Shown here: piece after piece, positions 41,684 through 51,484 of the stretch
Layout of the letters: the number at the start of each line of letters is the position of its first letter
How positions within the stretch are numbered: the first letter of the stretch is position 1
Assembly (NCBI GenBank): GCA_910585745.1
Contig: CAJUFM010000004.1
Location: forward strand, 19,357 to 83,356
Length of the DNA: 64,000 nucleotides
Direction of reading: 5' to 3'
Source of the DNA: an uncultured Eubacterium sp.
Lineage (GTDB): Bacteria > Bacillota > Clostridia > Lachnospirales > Lachnospiraceae
Position numbers and translations under genes: made by a program
The notes under the pieces: generated by a model
What the model was told of the DNA's origin: nothing
Seen by the model: the letters and a program-made list of their open reading frames with translations, nothing else
Databases searched by the model: none

Positions 41684-43951
41684 TTATTTTTTAATGCGGA
41701 TTTTGAATACCGCTTTTTTTCGGCTTCCGTCTTTGGCGGTTGCTGTGATCTTAACGGTATGACCCCGTCCTTTCTTTTTGGCAGTGACGATTCCTTTGCT
41801 GTTTACCGTTGCCCATTTTTTCTTTGAAGAACTCCATTTTACTTTTTTGTTTGTGGCATTGGAGGGGGAGACAGATACTTTAAGTTTTCGCTTTTTGCCA
41901 GCCTTAAGGGCGGTTTTTGAGGCATGGATCTTTATTTTTTTGATTTTTATCTTCTTTGTCACAGTGGTAAACTTTTTTGATCCTGTGGTGAAAGAGGAGG
42001 GTGGTTTCACGGAGGGGCTGGCGGTGGGAGTATAACTGTCCATCCGGCTTAGATCCAGGACTCCGTTGGTGGAACATTTACCAGTAACGCCTGCTGTGGT
42101 TTTTACACAGGTAAGAAGGCGGTTTTTCCGGTTGGTGACATTGTCCTGCGGGTAAATTTCGCTGAGAAGTGCCACTGCGCCAGTGACCATAGGTGCTGCC
42201 ATGGAGGTACCTTTCATAAGTTCATACTGCCCGAATTGTGATGTATCCGGATCCTGAACGGAAATTCCGATATGGTCTATATAATACTGGCTGGTTCCGG
42301 TGGAACTGCCGGGGGAGACGATACCCAGGATCTTAAAAAAGATCCGTCCGTCCTCTCTTTGGTAAAAGCGGTTATTCTCTGAGCCGTAGGGACCGCTGGA
42401 TTTCTTAACCACATGGCTCCAGGTAAAGCGTCCTTCTATATCCGTATCCCCCAGGATCATAGAGACATAATAATCTGCAGTGACGTCCGGATCTGCATCT
42501 GTCACATCAAGATATAGATAATTTTCCTTCTCCCTCAAAGACATCGAATCATCGAGATCTATGGTCCACTGAAGGCTTCCTGAACCAGGATCTTCCCGAA
42601 AATCTTTCCCACGGGTGTAATCGATCCTGGCTTTTGCCTGTACAGGTATCCCCAGATCTTCATCTATATAGAGTTTCTGGCAATCGGCGTCGGTGTCAAA
42701 GGTCAGGAAATGCCTGGTCTGATCCGGCATCTTGCTGGTGGAACCAATACCAGGGAAATAATTATTTTTACAATAGGTAGATAAAATACGGTCTCCGGGG
42801 GCGAACAGATCCACATCCTTTTTTCCGTAATCCGAAAAGCTGCAGGCATTGTCATAAGGATCCGAAGCGCCAGTTATAATGATAAAATTGCGGTTGCCAG
42901 AAATGGAATATTCTCCCTGGTACAGATCGTAGGGACAGGAGAGATAACTGATGTCATGGTTGACGCTGTCATTGCCGGAGGCAAAGACAAAGAGAGTACC
43001 GGACGCACCGATCTGATAAACCAGAGTTGACATGGCATAACTGGAGGTCCCTCCACCCCAGGAGCAGTTGACAGCGACAATATTTACCCCGGCCTGTTTT
43101 GCCTGAATGATATAATTCAGAGCCTCTATAATATCTGAATTTCTTGTTCTGCCTTCGGTGTCAAATACTTTAAGCGCCATGAGCCTGGCATTGGAGATAC
43201 CAGCGATGCCTTTCTGGTTATCAGCCGCGGCTGCGATAATCCCGGCGCAGTGGGTCCCGTGCCCCAGGCTGTCCATACAGTAAGCATTTTTATTCGTAAA
43301 ATCATATCCATGGATACCGGGAAGTCCTTTTGAGAGGTAGGGATTGTTCCACATTCGGCCAGCGAGGTCTTCGTGTTCATAATTGATGCCCGTATCCATT
43401 ACGGCGATAACCGGAGTATCCTGTTTTGTTTTTGAGATTGTGGAGCGGAAGGAAATGCCGCTGCTGCTGCCCTGAAAATGGCTTCCGCTATCCAGATACC
43501 ACTGTTCCTCCGAGTAGGTATCCTGGGTGAGTGATGTGAGGTTCTGGATATAATCTGGCTCCACAGAAACCACATAGGCTTTGCGGTCCAGTTTGTTTAT
43601 CAGTTCTTCTGTGGAATAGGTGTTGGAAGATACCTCCGACACATACAGTGTTTTGTCGGAGAGAAAATTCTTCTGCAGACGGTTTTTCGCTATGACATCG
43701 GCATCTCCCAGATCGTAAGCTTCCCGGATACAGATATTCCGGTCAAAGGAGGCAGTACCTTCCCTGGTCAGGGAAGTTTCTTCAGGGGCGGCAATGGTTA
43801 CCAGAACAGTTCCCTCCTCATATTCGCCTTCTGCCTGAGAAATTTTGTATCTGCCGGTTTGTGCCTGTTTTGTCCCAGCTATGGAATAGGTCGGGAAGAA
43901 GCTTAATGAAAAAGCTAGAATCAACAATATCGCCAAAATTTTATTTTTCAT
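41684..43951 (-). CDS. Secreted subtilisin-like (S8) serine protease with Ig-like tail
   Basis: Extracellular protease of 755 residues: signal peptide (1-25), inhibitor-like propeptide (about 40-140), catalytic domain with triad D186 (VMDTGIN), H231 (GHGTHCAG) and S583 (GTSMAAP), and oxyanion N in FASGND. An insert of about 190 residues with beta-sandwich character sits before the catalytic serine. The C-terminus has a TPTASPSVKPPSSF linker and a lysine-rich Big2-like domain (about 680-755), similar to that in the esterase at 5757-7889 and probably wall-binding. TTGGAGGAA precedes the ATG. It is divergent from the HD-domain gene. Confidence 0.9.
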   Translation of the reverse strand: MKNKILAILLILAFSLSFFPTYSIAGTKQAQTGRYKISQAEGEYEEGTVLVTIAAPEETSLTREGTASFDRNICIREAYDLGDADVIAKNRLQKNFLSDKTLYVSEVSSNTYSTEELINKLDRKAYVVSVEPDYIQNLTSLTQDTYSEEQWYLDSGSHFQGSSSGISFRSTISKTKQDTPVIAVMDTGINYEHEDLAGRMWNNPYLSKGLPGIHGYDFTNKNAYCMDSLGHGTHCAGIIAAAADNQKGIAGISNARLMALKVFDTEGRTRNSDIIEALNYIIQAKQAGVNIVAVNCSWGGGTSSYAMSTLVYQIGASGTLFVFASGNDSVNHDISYLSCPYDLYQGEYSISGNRNFIIITGASDPYDNACSFSDYGKKDVDLFAPGDRILSTYCKNNYFPGIGSTSKMPDQTRHFLTFDTDADCQKLYIDEDLGIPVQAKARIDYTRGKDFREDPGSGSLQWTIDLDDSMSLREKENYLYLDVTDADPDVTADYYVSMILGDTDIEGRFTWSHVVKKSSGPYGSENNRFYQREDGRIFFKILGIVSPGSSTGTSQYYIDHIGISVQDPDTSQFGQYELMKGTSMAAPMVTGAVALLSEIYPQDNVTNRKNRLLTCVKTTAGVTGKCSTNGVLDLSRMDSYTPTASPSVKPPSSFTTGSKKFTTVTKKIKIKKIKIHASKTALKAGKKRKLKVSVSPSNATNKKVKWSSSKKKWATVNSKGIVTAKKKGRGHTVKITATAKDGSRKKAVFKIRIKK

Positions 43952-44076
43952 GTTATTCCTCCAAATTCTATGTAAAAATTTTATTTTAATTTTATTTTTA
44001 TATTGTATTATTTTATCATAACTGTTATCATTATACTAGTATATAAGTGTGTCGAAAACGTGAAAGGAGAAAGATT

Positions 44077-45159
44077 ATGCTTTTTGTAAAAGTAGATGAC
44101 TTAAGGCCGGGAATGCGTCTTGGTAAGCCGATATATAACAAGAACGGTGTACTTCTGCATGACCGGGACACCAAACTTACGATGCAGGCCATATTTGGAA
44201 TCAAAAATTTTGGTCTGATTGGATTATACATACTGGAACCGGCAGAACCATTGCCACCGATGTCAGAGGAAGATATTAACTTTGAAAGGTTTCAGACCAT
44301 GGCAGTATTTAGTATCCGTGAGGATCTTGATCTGATTGCAGCGGGTAAAAAGGATAAGGGACTGGACTGGCTCTGCAGCCTGATCATTAAAAATTATTCC
44401 AATCTTCCCCATAAGATTAATTTTGTCCAGAGTCTTCGCAGCGGTGACGATTTTGTATATAAACACAGCATTAATGTAGCCATTCTGTCTGCGATCATCG
44501 CAGGGCGGATGAGTATGCCAGCGGCAAGGGTCAACTCCATTGTAAAAGCGGCGCTGCTCCATGACTGCGGCGGTGTGAAAGTGAGACAGGGAGGAGCAGA
44601 GGAAGAAGATGTACAGACTCGTGATCTTGTCCGTGTCAACACCATTGAGACGCTGAAAAATTACGCAGAGCTGGATGAAGATATAATCCGCATTGTACAG
44701 CATATGCAGGAAATGTATCAGAGCGAAGGGAGCGGGAAAGCCGCTGAGGCGGCATGGGCAAATGTCAATGCGGCGATCCTGTATGTGGCGGATGCCTATG
44801 ACCGGATGACTGCCATGAAATCCTTTGAGGAGCCGACCAGCGAGGTAAAGGCGTTGCGGGCGCTTCTGGCAGATCCGGAGACTTACGATCCGGTAGTGGT
44901 ACAGGCTCTGATCAATGGTATCAATGTTCTCTACCCTGGTGTCTGTGTAGAACTGACAGGGCATGAAAAGGGACTTGTCATCATTGAAAATGAAATGGAT
45001 ATTTTCAAACCATGGGTTCTCAGCTTCCGTGACAACAAGCTTTATGACCTTTCCAACCCATCTTCCTGTGAAGGAATGGAGCTGGTGGATATCATGAAGA
45101 CCATGGACAATCGGATTAAGCTTGATCCAGAACTGTTGAAAGAATACGAAAAGAAGTGA
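44077..45159 (+). CDS. HD-domain (HD-GYP-like) protein
   Basis: The 360-residue cytoplasmic protein has an N-terminal domain (1-75) starting MLFVKVDDLRPGMRLGKPIY, the standard opening of HD-GYP c-di-GMP phosphodiesterases. The HD domain has FVYKHSINVAILSAIIAG and KAALLHDCGG. The GYP part is degenerate: QHMQEMYQSEGSGK stands where HHE..DGxGYP is expected, though DAYDRMTAMK follows normally. Metal-dependent c-di-GMP hydrolysis is therefore doubtful. It could set or sense the c-di-GMP read by PelD, but is 30 kb away. AAAGGAG lies 8 nt before ATG 44077. Confidence 0.8.
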   Translation: MLFVKVDDLRPGMRLGKPIYNKNGVLLHDRDTKLTMQAIFGIKNFGLIGLYILEPAEPLPPMSEEDINFERFQTMAVFSIREDLDLIAAGKKDKGLDWLCSLIIKNYSNLPHKINFVQSLRSGDDFVYKHSINVAILSAIIAGRMSMPAARVNSIVKAALLHDCGGVKVRQGGAEEEDVQTRDLVRVNTIETLKNYAELDEDIIRIVQHMQEMYQSEGSGKAAEAAWANVNAAILYVADAYDRMTAMKSFEEPTSEVKALRALLADPETYDPVVVQALINGINVLYPGVCVELTGHEKGLVIIENEMDIFKPWVLSFRDNKLYDLSNPSSCEGMELVDIMKTMDNRIKLDPELLKEYEKK

Positions 45160-45270
45160 TTAAAACAGTGAGCCCAGTTGTGCCCGGTGTCATGCTTGCA
45201 TGAACATCGGGCACGATTGGGCGAACGTCCATCACGAGGAGCGGAGCGTAGGCCAGCCCGTTTTAATCAT
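45160..45270 (+). other. Structured RNA-like region after the HD gene
   Basis: Nested pairing: TAAAAC near 45160 with GTTTTA near 45265, GCCCA (45172-45176) with TGGGC (45218-45222), GTGCCCG (45180-45186) with CGGGCAC (45208-45214), and an apical CATG/CATG. No T-run adjoins the inner stem; the outer right arm contains GTTTTAAT. It may be a terminator or a repeat-type palindromic element. Confidence 0.5.
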
Positions 45271-45307
45271 ATGACAGCACTTGAAATCAAAATTTTGCAA
45301 TTATTCA

Positions 45308-45336
45308 TTGACATTTTTTGAAAAAGTAATTATTAT
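45308..45336 (+). promoter_or_regulatory. Promoter of the T-box / ileS unit
   Basis: Consensus TTGACA (45308-45313), 17-nt spacer, TATTAT (45331-45336), just upstream of the T-box leader. Confidence 0.75.
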
Positions 45337-45344
45337 ATAGGTTA

Positions 45345-45607
45345 AGAAAAAGACTTTGATGGGGACAGTAGCAGAGAGAAGAAAGTTGCAGTGAGCCGTG
45401 GACAGTGGGAACGCGGTATGAGTATGCTTATGTGAAGATCACCCCTGAGTTGTGATGCCGAACGGTTTATCTAGTAGGCTGATCCGGATTCCACCGTTAT
45501 ATGGAGATGATTCGGCAGTTATGGGTATTCATGGCAGCCCGATCTTACAAAACAGGTGGTAATTATGACAGCTTTGGGGCTTTCATCCTTTTTTGGGTGG
45601 AAGCCCT
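45345..45607 (+). promoter_or_regulatory. T-box leader of ileS
   Basis: Uncharged-tRNA-sensing leader. The T-box sequence is AACAGGTGGTAATTATGACA near 45551-45570, pairing tRNA through the TGG of GGTGGT. A terminator follows: GGGCTTTCATCC (45577-45588) with GGGTGGAAGCCC (45594-45605) and TTTT. Upstream, a long stem I region contains ATC at 45438-45440 (GAAGATCACC), a plausible isoleucine specifier. The downstream gene is ileS, in agreement. Confidence 0.85.
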
Positions 45608-45700
45608 TTTGGGTCCATGGTGCTGTCGCCCATCGCAGAGCGGATTCTAATTCACTGATTCAAGTATTGCTTGTGCCGCCTGTGGAGGCATGTTTGGAAG

Positions 45701-45792
45701 AGTGAAAAATATATTTTTCACTGAGGAAGTTTGTGTGCACACGCCCAAACTTCTTTATGCACAATAAGGCAAAGGTGAACTGTGTTCACCTT
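45701..45792 (+). promoter_or_regulatory. Three extra hairpins between T-box terminator and ileS
   Basis: A 22-bp perfect palindrome (AGTGAAAAATA and its complement, 45701-45722), a stem GAAGTTTG (45726-45733) / CAAACTTC (45746-45753) followed by TTTA, and AAGGTGAAC (45772-45780) / GTTCACCTT (45784-45792). The last lies 4 nt before the GGAGG of ileS. They suggest a second level of control or mRNA processing. Confidence 0.5.
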
Positions 45793-45809
45793 GCGAATGG
45801 AGGTAAAAC

Positions 45810-48800
45810 ATGTATGAGAAGGTTTCAACCGGTCTGAATTTTGTTGACCGGGAAAAGGAAGTAGAAAAGTTCTGGAAGGAACAAGATATTTTCAAAAAAA
45901 GTATCCAGCTCCGGGAGGGCTGTCCGACCTATATGTTTTATGACGGGCCGCCGACGGCAAACGGAAAGCCACACATTGGTCACGTGCTGACCCGTGTCAT
46001 CAAGGATATGATCCCCAGATACCGTACCATGAAGGGCTATCAGGTGCCTCGGAAAGCGGGCTGGGATACCCATGGTCTTCCGGTAGAGCTGGAAGTAGAG
46101 AAACTTCTTGGGCTGGATGGAAAAGAACAGATCGAGGAATACGGTCTGGATCCCTTTATCTCAAAATGTAAAGAATCCGTATGGAAATACAAAGGAATGT
46201 GGGAAGACTTTTCCGGTGTTGTCGGTTTCTGGGCAGATATGGATGATCCCTATGTAACCTACAATGACGATTTTATTGAATCCGAGTGGTGGGCGCTGAA
46301 AGAGATCTGGGATAAAAAACTGTTGTATAAGGGATTTAAGATCGTTCCCTACTGTCCGCGCTGTGGCACCCCGCTGTCTTCTCATGAGGTGGCTCAGGGC
46401 TATAAGGCTGTGAAAGAGCGTTCCGCTGTCGTCCGTTTTAAAGTAGTGGGTGAAGACGCATATTTTCTCGCATGGACCACGACGCCCTGGACACTGCCTA
46501 GTAATGTGGCACTCTGTGTAAATCCGGACGAGACATACTGTAAAGTCAAGGCAAATGACGGATATACCTATTATATGGCAGAGGCGCTTTTGGATAATGT
46601 GCTTGGCGCCCTGGGAAATGAAGGAACAAAGGCATATGAAGTGCTGGAGACCTATAAGGGAACCGATCTGGAGAGGAAAGAATATGAACCTCTGTTTGAT
46701 TATGCGAAAGGAATCTGTGAGAAACAGAAGAAAAAAGGTTATTTCGTCACCTGTGACAGCTATGTTACCATGACAGATGGTACTGGTATCGTACACATCG
46801 CACCGGCATTTGGTGAGGACGACGCCCAGGTGGGACGTAAGTATGACCTGCCTTTCGTACAGTTGGTAGACGGCAAAGGCGAGATGACAGAGGAGACCGA
46901 CTACGCGGGAATGTTTGTAAAGGATGCGGATATGCCGATCCTGCAGGATCTTGAGAAAAAAGGATTGCTTTTTGACGCGCCGAAGTTTGAGCATGATTAT
47001 CCTTTCTGCTGGCGTTGTGACACACCGCTGATCTATTATGCGAGAGAGTCCTGGTACATCCGTATGAGCGAGGTAAAAGAAGACCTCCTCCGCAACAACG
47101 ATACCATCAACTGGATTCCGGAGTCCATTGGAAAGGGACGTTTCCAGAACTGGCTGGAAAATGTACAGGACTGGGCTGTATCGAGAAACCGTTACTGGGG
47201 TACTCCGTTAAATGTCTGGGAGTGCAGCTGCGGTCATATGGAATCCATCGGAAGCCGTGCAGAGCTGGCGGAGAAAAGTGGAGATCCAGAGGCGGCGAAG
47301 GTTGAGCTTCATCGTCCTTATATCGACGAGGTAACGATTCCGTGTCCCCATTGTGGCGGGACCATGCACCGTGTGCCGGAAGTGATCGACTGCTGGTTTG
47401 ACTCCGGGGCGATGCCTTTTGCCCAGCATCATTATCCCTTTGAAAACAAAGAACTCTTTGAGAAGCAGTTCCCGGCTCAGTTTATCTCTGAGGCAGTAGA
47501 TCAGACCAGGGGATGGTTCTACACGCTGCTGGCAGAATCTACCCTGCTGTTCAATAAGGCGCCCTATGAAAATGTAATCGTTCTGGGACATGTGCAGGAC
47601 GAAAATGGCCAGAAGATGAGCAAGAGTAAAGGAAATGCTATCGATCCGATGGAAGCGTTGACACAATATGGCGCCGATGCCATCCGCTGGTATTTCTATG
47701 TGAATTCTGCTCCTTGGCTGCCGAACCGTTTTCATGGCAAAGCCGTTGTAGAAGGCCAGCGTAAATTCATGGGCACCCTGTGGAATACCTATGCATTTTT
47801 TGTACTCTATGCTAATATAGATAAATTTGATGCTTCAAAATACACACTGGAATATGATAAATTATCCGTAATGGATAAATGGCTGCTCAGCAGGCTCAAT
47901 ACTGTAGTGGGAGAGGTGGATGAAAATCTTGCCGGTTACCGGATTCCGGAGACGGCCAGAGCACTGCAGGATTTTGTAGATGATATGAGCAACTGGTATG
48001 TGCGCCGTTGCCGTGAGCGCTTCTGGGCAAAAGGAATGGAGCAGGATAAGATCAGCGCTTATATGACATTGTACACAGCCCTTGTGACCATCAGTAAAGC
48101 GGCGGCGCCGATGATTCCATTTATGACAGAGAGCATCTACCGCAATCTGGTTTGCAGTGTGGATAAAAATGCGCCGGAAAGTATTCATCTCTGTGATTTT
48201 CCGGAAGTGAATACAGCTTTTATCGACAAAGAGCTGGAGAAAAAGATGGATGAGATCCTGCAGATCGTCGTTCTTGGGCGCGCCTGCCGGAACGAGGCAA
48301 ACATCAAAAACCGCCAGCCTATCGGAAAGCTGTATGTAAAATCGGAAGGAGAGCTATCTGATTTTTACTGCGACATTATTTCCGATGAGCTGAATGTCAA
48401 AGCGGTGGTATTTACTACCGATGTGAGAGATTTTACCACATATACCTTTAAACCACAGCTCCGCACCCTCGGTAAGAGATTTGGAAGCCGTTTGAATGCA
48501 CTGAAGGAAGTACTTTCCGGACTGGACGGAAACCAGGCGATGGATGAGCTGAATGAAAAAGGCGAGATCACGGTAAAAGTTGAGGGGACAGACGAAATTC
48601 TGGCGAAAGATGACCTGCTGATCGAATCTGCCCAGATGGAAGGTTATGTATCTCAGGAGGACCACGGCATTACCGTGGTGATCGATACTCATTTGACAGA
48701 GGAGCTGATCGAAGAAGGATTTGTCCGTGAGATCATAAGCAAGATCCAGAACATGAGGAAAGACTCTGACTTTAAGGTGATGGATCTGATCGAGGTTTAT

Positions 48801-48968
48801 ATGGTGGGCAGCGACAGGATCACTGATGTCATTGTACGGAATGCCGAGCAGATCAAGGCAGAAGTACTCGCCGATAAGATCATTATCGGAGACATGCAGG
48901 GACATACGGCAGAGTGGACCATCAATGGTGAGGATGCTACCTTTGGTGTGGCAAAAATTTCTTTCTAG
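45810..48968 (+). CDS. ileS: Isoleucyl-tRNA synthetase, type 2
   Basis: Class I aminoacyl-tRNA synthetase of 1052 residues. The HIGH motif is in PTANGKPHIGHVLTRV, KMSKS in GQKMSKSKGNAIDP, the editing domain has FLAWTTTPWTLPSNVALCVN, and the anticodon-binding region has DDMSNWYVRRCRERFW. The opening NFVDREKEVEKFWKEQDIFK and a C-terminal domain without the final zinc-finger cysteines place it in the longer eukaryote-like group (IleS2), which in known cases is less sensitive to mupirocin. GGAGG precedes the ATG. Controlled by the T-box leader upstream. Confidence 0.96.
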   Translation: MYEKVSTGLNFVDREKEVEKFWKEQDIFKKSIQLREGCPTYMFYDGPPTANGKPHIGHVLTRVIKDMIPRYRTMKGYQVPRKAGWDTHGLPVELEVEKLLGLDGKEQIEEYGLDPFISKCKESVWKYKGMWEDFSGVVGFWADMDDPYVTYNDDFIESEWWALKEIWDKKLLYKGFKIVPYCPRCGTPLSSHEVAQGYKAVKERSAVVRFKVVGEDAYFLAWTTTPWTLPSNVALCVNPDETYCKVKANDGYTYYMAEALLDNVLGALGNEGTKAYEVLETYKGTDLERKEYEPLFDYAKGICEKQKKKGYFVTCDSYVTMTDGTGIVHIAPAFGEDDAQVGRKYDLPFVQLVDGKGEMTEETDYAGMFVKDADMPILQDLEKKGLLFDAPKFEHDYPFCWRCDTPLIYYARESWYIRMSEVKEDLLRNNDTINWIPESIGKGRFQNWLENVQDWAVSRNRYWGTPLNVWECSCGHMESIGSRAELAEKSGDPEAAKVELHRPYIDEVTIPCPHCGGTMHRVPEVIDCWFDSGAMPFAQHHYPFENKELFEKQFPAQFISEAVDQTRGWFYTLLAESTLLFNKAPYENVIVLGHVQDENGQKMSKSKGNAIDPMEALTQYGADAIRWYFYVNSAPWLPNRFHGKAVVEGQRKFMGTLWNTYAFFVLYANIDKFDASKYTLEYDKLSVMDKWLLSRLNTVVGEVDENLAGYRIPETARALQDFVDDMSNWYVRRCRERFWAKGMEQDKISAYMTLYTALVTISKAAAPMIPFMTESIYRNLVCSVDKNAPESIHLCDFPEVNTAFIDKELEKKMDEILQIVVLGRACRNEANIKNRQPIGKLYVKSEGELSDFYCDIISDELNVKAVVFTTDVRDFTTYTFKPQLRTLGKRFGSRLNALKEVLSGLDGNQAMDELNEKGEITVKVEGTDEILAKDDLLIESAQMEGYVSQEDHGITVVIDTHLTEELIEEGFVREIISKIQNMRKDSDFKVMDLIEVYMVGSDRITDVIVRNAEQIKAEVLADKIIIGDMQGHTAEWTINGEDATFGVAKISF

Positions 48969-49012
48969 GAAAGAATAGTTTTATAGATAGCAAAAGGAAA
49001 GTGAGGAAGAAT

Positions 49013-51466
49013 ATGAATTTTTTAAATGAACACGATAAAAAAGCTCATTTGAAACAGGACATCGAGAACTATATGAAGCTGCTGTTCCGCAAACCGGTGG
49101 AAAATGCTACCAGCCAGCAGCTGTTTCAGGCAGTTGCTTATGCGGTAAAAGATATTGTCGTAGACGACTGGCTTGAGACCCACAAACAATATGAGGAAAA
49201 GGATGTTAAGACCGTTTATTATCTTTCCATGGAATTTCTGATGGGCCGCGCTCTTGGGAACATGATCATCAACCTCAAGCAGGATAAGGTTGTGCGGGAG
49301 GTTCTGGAGGAACTGGGCGTGGATCTGGACGTTCTGGAAGACGAAGAACCAGATGCAGCATTGGGAAATGGCGGTCTGGGGAGACTGGCTGCCTGCTTCC
49401 TGGAATCCCTGTCCACTCTTGGATATCCGGCTTATGGCTGCGGTATCCGCTACAAATACGGTATGTTCATGCAGAAGATCGAGGATGGTTTCCAGATCGA
49501 GGCGCCAGACGACTGGTTAAAAGATGGCAATCCATTTGAGATGAAGCGTCCCGAATACTCCACAGAGGTCAAATTTGGAGGCCATGTGGCTGTCCGTAAA
49601 GATGCCAGCGGACGTGACTGCTATGTGCAGGAGAATTATCAGTCTGTAAAAGCTGTACCTTATGACATTCCTGTTGTGGGATACGGCAACCGCATCGTCA
49701 ATACCCTTCGTATCTGGGATGCCGAGGCCATCAATACCTTTAACCTGGATTCCTTTGACAAGGGAGATTACCAGAAAGCTGTAGAACAGCAGAACCTTGC
49801 CCGTACGATCTGTGAGGTTCTCTATCCTAACGACAACCATATCGCCGGAAAAGAGCTGAGACTGAAACAGCAGTATTTCTTTGTTTCTGCCAGTGTACAG
49901 AGGGCGGTTGCAAAATACATGGAGAAACATGATGACATTCACGGGCTGCCGGAAAAGGTATGTTTCCAGCTGAATGACACCCATCCGACGGTGACGGTTC
50001 CTGAGCTTATGCGTATTCTTCTGGATGAGTACTTCCTAGAGTGGGAGGATGCCTGGGAGATCACCACAAAGACCTGTGCTTATACAAACCATACTATCAT
50101 GTCAGAGGCATTGGAAAAATGGCCCATTGACCTGTTTTCCAGACTTCTTCCAAGGATCTACCAGATCACGGAGGAGATCAACCGCCGGTTCCAGAATGAG
50201 ATCGCGGAGAAATATCCAGGCAATTTTGATAAAGTAAAGAAAATGGCCATCATCTACGACGGCCAGGTAAAAATGGCACATCTTGCTATCGCCGCAGGAT
50301 TTTCTGTCAACGGTGTGGCAAGGCTTCACACAGAGATTCTGAAGAATCAGGAGCTCAAAGATTTCTATGAGATGATGCCGGAGAAATTTAACAATAAGAC
50401 AAATGGTATTACCCAGAGACGTTTCCTGCTTCACGGAAACCCGTTACTGGCAAACTGGGTAACGGAGAAGATCGGGCAGGGCTGGATCAAAGATCTGGAA
50501 CAGCTGGATAAACTGACCCCCTATGCAGAAGATGCCAGGGCAAAACAGCAGTTTATGGATATCAAGCACCAGAACAAGATCCGTCTCGCCAAGTATATCA
50601 AAGAGCATAATGGCGTGGACGTAGATCCAAATTCCATCTTTGATGTCCAGGTGAAGCGTCTGCATGAGTATAAGCGCCAGCTTCTCAACATCCTTCATGT
50701 GATGTATCTGTACAACCAGCTCAAGGAAAATCCGGAGCTGGATATGGTGCCTCATACCTTTATCTTTGGCGCCAAGGCTTCCGCAGGATATCGTCGTGCC
50801 AAGGCGATCATCAAACTGATCAACAGTGTAGCGGACGTGGTGAATAAGGATAATTCTATCAAAGGGAAGATCAAGGTGGTATTCATCGAGAATTACCGCG
50901 TCAGCAATGCCGAGATCATCTTCGCGGCAGCCGACGTCTCCGAGCAGATTTCGACAGCAAGTAAAGAGGCTTCCGGTACTGGAAATATGAAGTTTATGCT
51001 GAACGGCGCTCCGACTCTTGGAACCATGGACGGTGCCAATGTGGAGATCGTGGAAGAGGTTGGGGAGGAAAATGCCTTTATTTTCGGTCTCTCTTCCCAG
51101 GAAGTTATTGATTTCGAGCACAACGACAAATATAAACCAAGAGAGATCTACAACACCGACCAGGATATCCGCAAGGTTGTTGACCAGCTGGTAGACGGTA
51201 CCTACGGTGATCCTGAGCTGTTCCGTGAACTCTATTCCTCCCTTTTGGATTCCAATGGATATGAGCGGGCTGACCAGTACTTTATCCTGAAAGATTTCCG
51301 CTCCTATGCAGAGGCACAGAAGAAGGTGGACGCTGCATACCGCGACAAAGAGGCCTGGGCAAAGATGGCGCTTCTCAATGTGGCAAAATGCGGAAAGTTC
51401 TCATCTGACCGCACCATCGAGGAGTATGCAAAAGAGATCTGGAAGCTGGAAAAAGTGACATTATAA
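49013..51466 (+). CDS. glgP: Glycogen/alpha-glucan phosphorylase
   Basis: Releases glucose-1-phosphate from glycogen or maltodextrin. The 817-residue GT35 enzyme shows YYLSMEFLMGRALGNMI, AALGNGGLGRLAACFLESL, the substrate site YKYGMFMQKI, QLNDTHPTVTVPELMR, NGITQRRFLLHGNP and the PLP lysine region EASGTGNMKFMLNGAPTLGT followed by MDGANVEI. Start ATG 49013 is preferred to GTG 49001, as GTGAGGAAG lies in between. It follows ileS by 44 nt and may be read through from it. No other glg genes are adjacent. Confidence 0.96.
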   Translation: MNFLNEHDKKAHLKQDIENYMKLLFRKPVENATSQQLFQAVAYAVKDIVVDDWLETHKQYEEKDVKTVYYLSMEFLMGRALGNMIINLKQDKVVREVLEELGVDLDVLEDEEPDAALGNGGLGRLAACFLESLSTLGYPAYGCGIRYKYGMFMQKIEDGFQIEAPDDWLKDGNPFEMKRPEYSTEVKFGGHVAVRKDASGRDCYVQENYQSVKAVPYDIPVVGYGNRIVNTLRIWDAEAINTFNLDSFDKGDYQKAVEQQNLARTICEVLYPNDNHIAGKELRLKQQYFFVSASVQRAVAKYMEKHDDIHGLPEKVCFQLNDTHPTVTVPELMRILLDEYFLEWEDAWEITTKTCAYTNHTIMSEALEKWPIDLFSRLLPRIYQITEEINRRFQNEIAEKYPGNFDKVKKMAIIYDGQVKMAHLAIAAGFSVNGVARLHTEILKNQELKDFYEMMPEKFNNKTNGITQRRFLLHGNPLLANWVTEKIGQGWIKDLEQLDKLTPYAEDARAKQQFMDIKHQNKIRLAKYIKEHNGVDVDPNSIFDVQVKRLHEYKRQLLNILHVMYLYNQLKENPELDMVPHTFIFGAKASAGYRRAKAIIKLINSVADVVNKDNSIKGKIKVVFIENYRVSNAEIIFAAADVSEQISTASKEASGTGNMKFMLNGAPTLGTMDGANVEIVEEVGEENAFIFGLSSQEVIDFEHNDKYKPREIYNTDQDIRKVVDQLVDGTYGDPELFRELYSSLLDSNGYERADQYFILKDFRSYAEAQKKVDAAYRDKEAWAKMALLNVAKCGKFSSDRTIEEYAKEIWKLEKVTL

Positions 51467-51484
51467 ATAAAGATTTATTTCAAG

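Noticed and set aside
41500..41690. Repeated hairpins considered as a CRISPR array
   Set aside because: Only two copies, unequal spacing, strong internal palindromes with T-runs, and no cas genes in the window.
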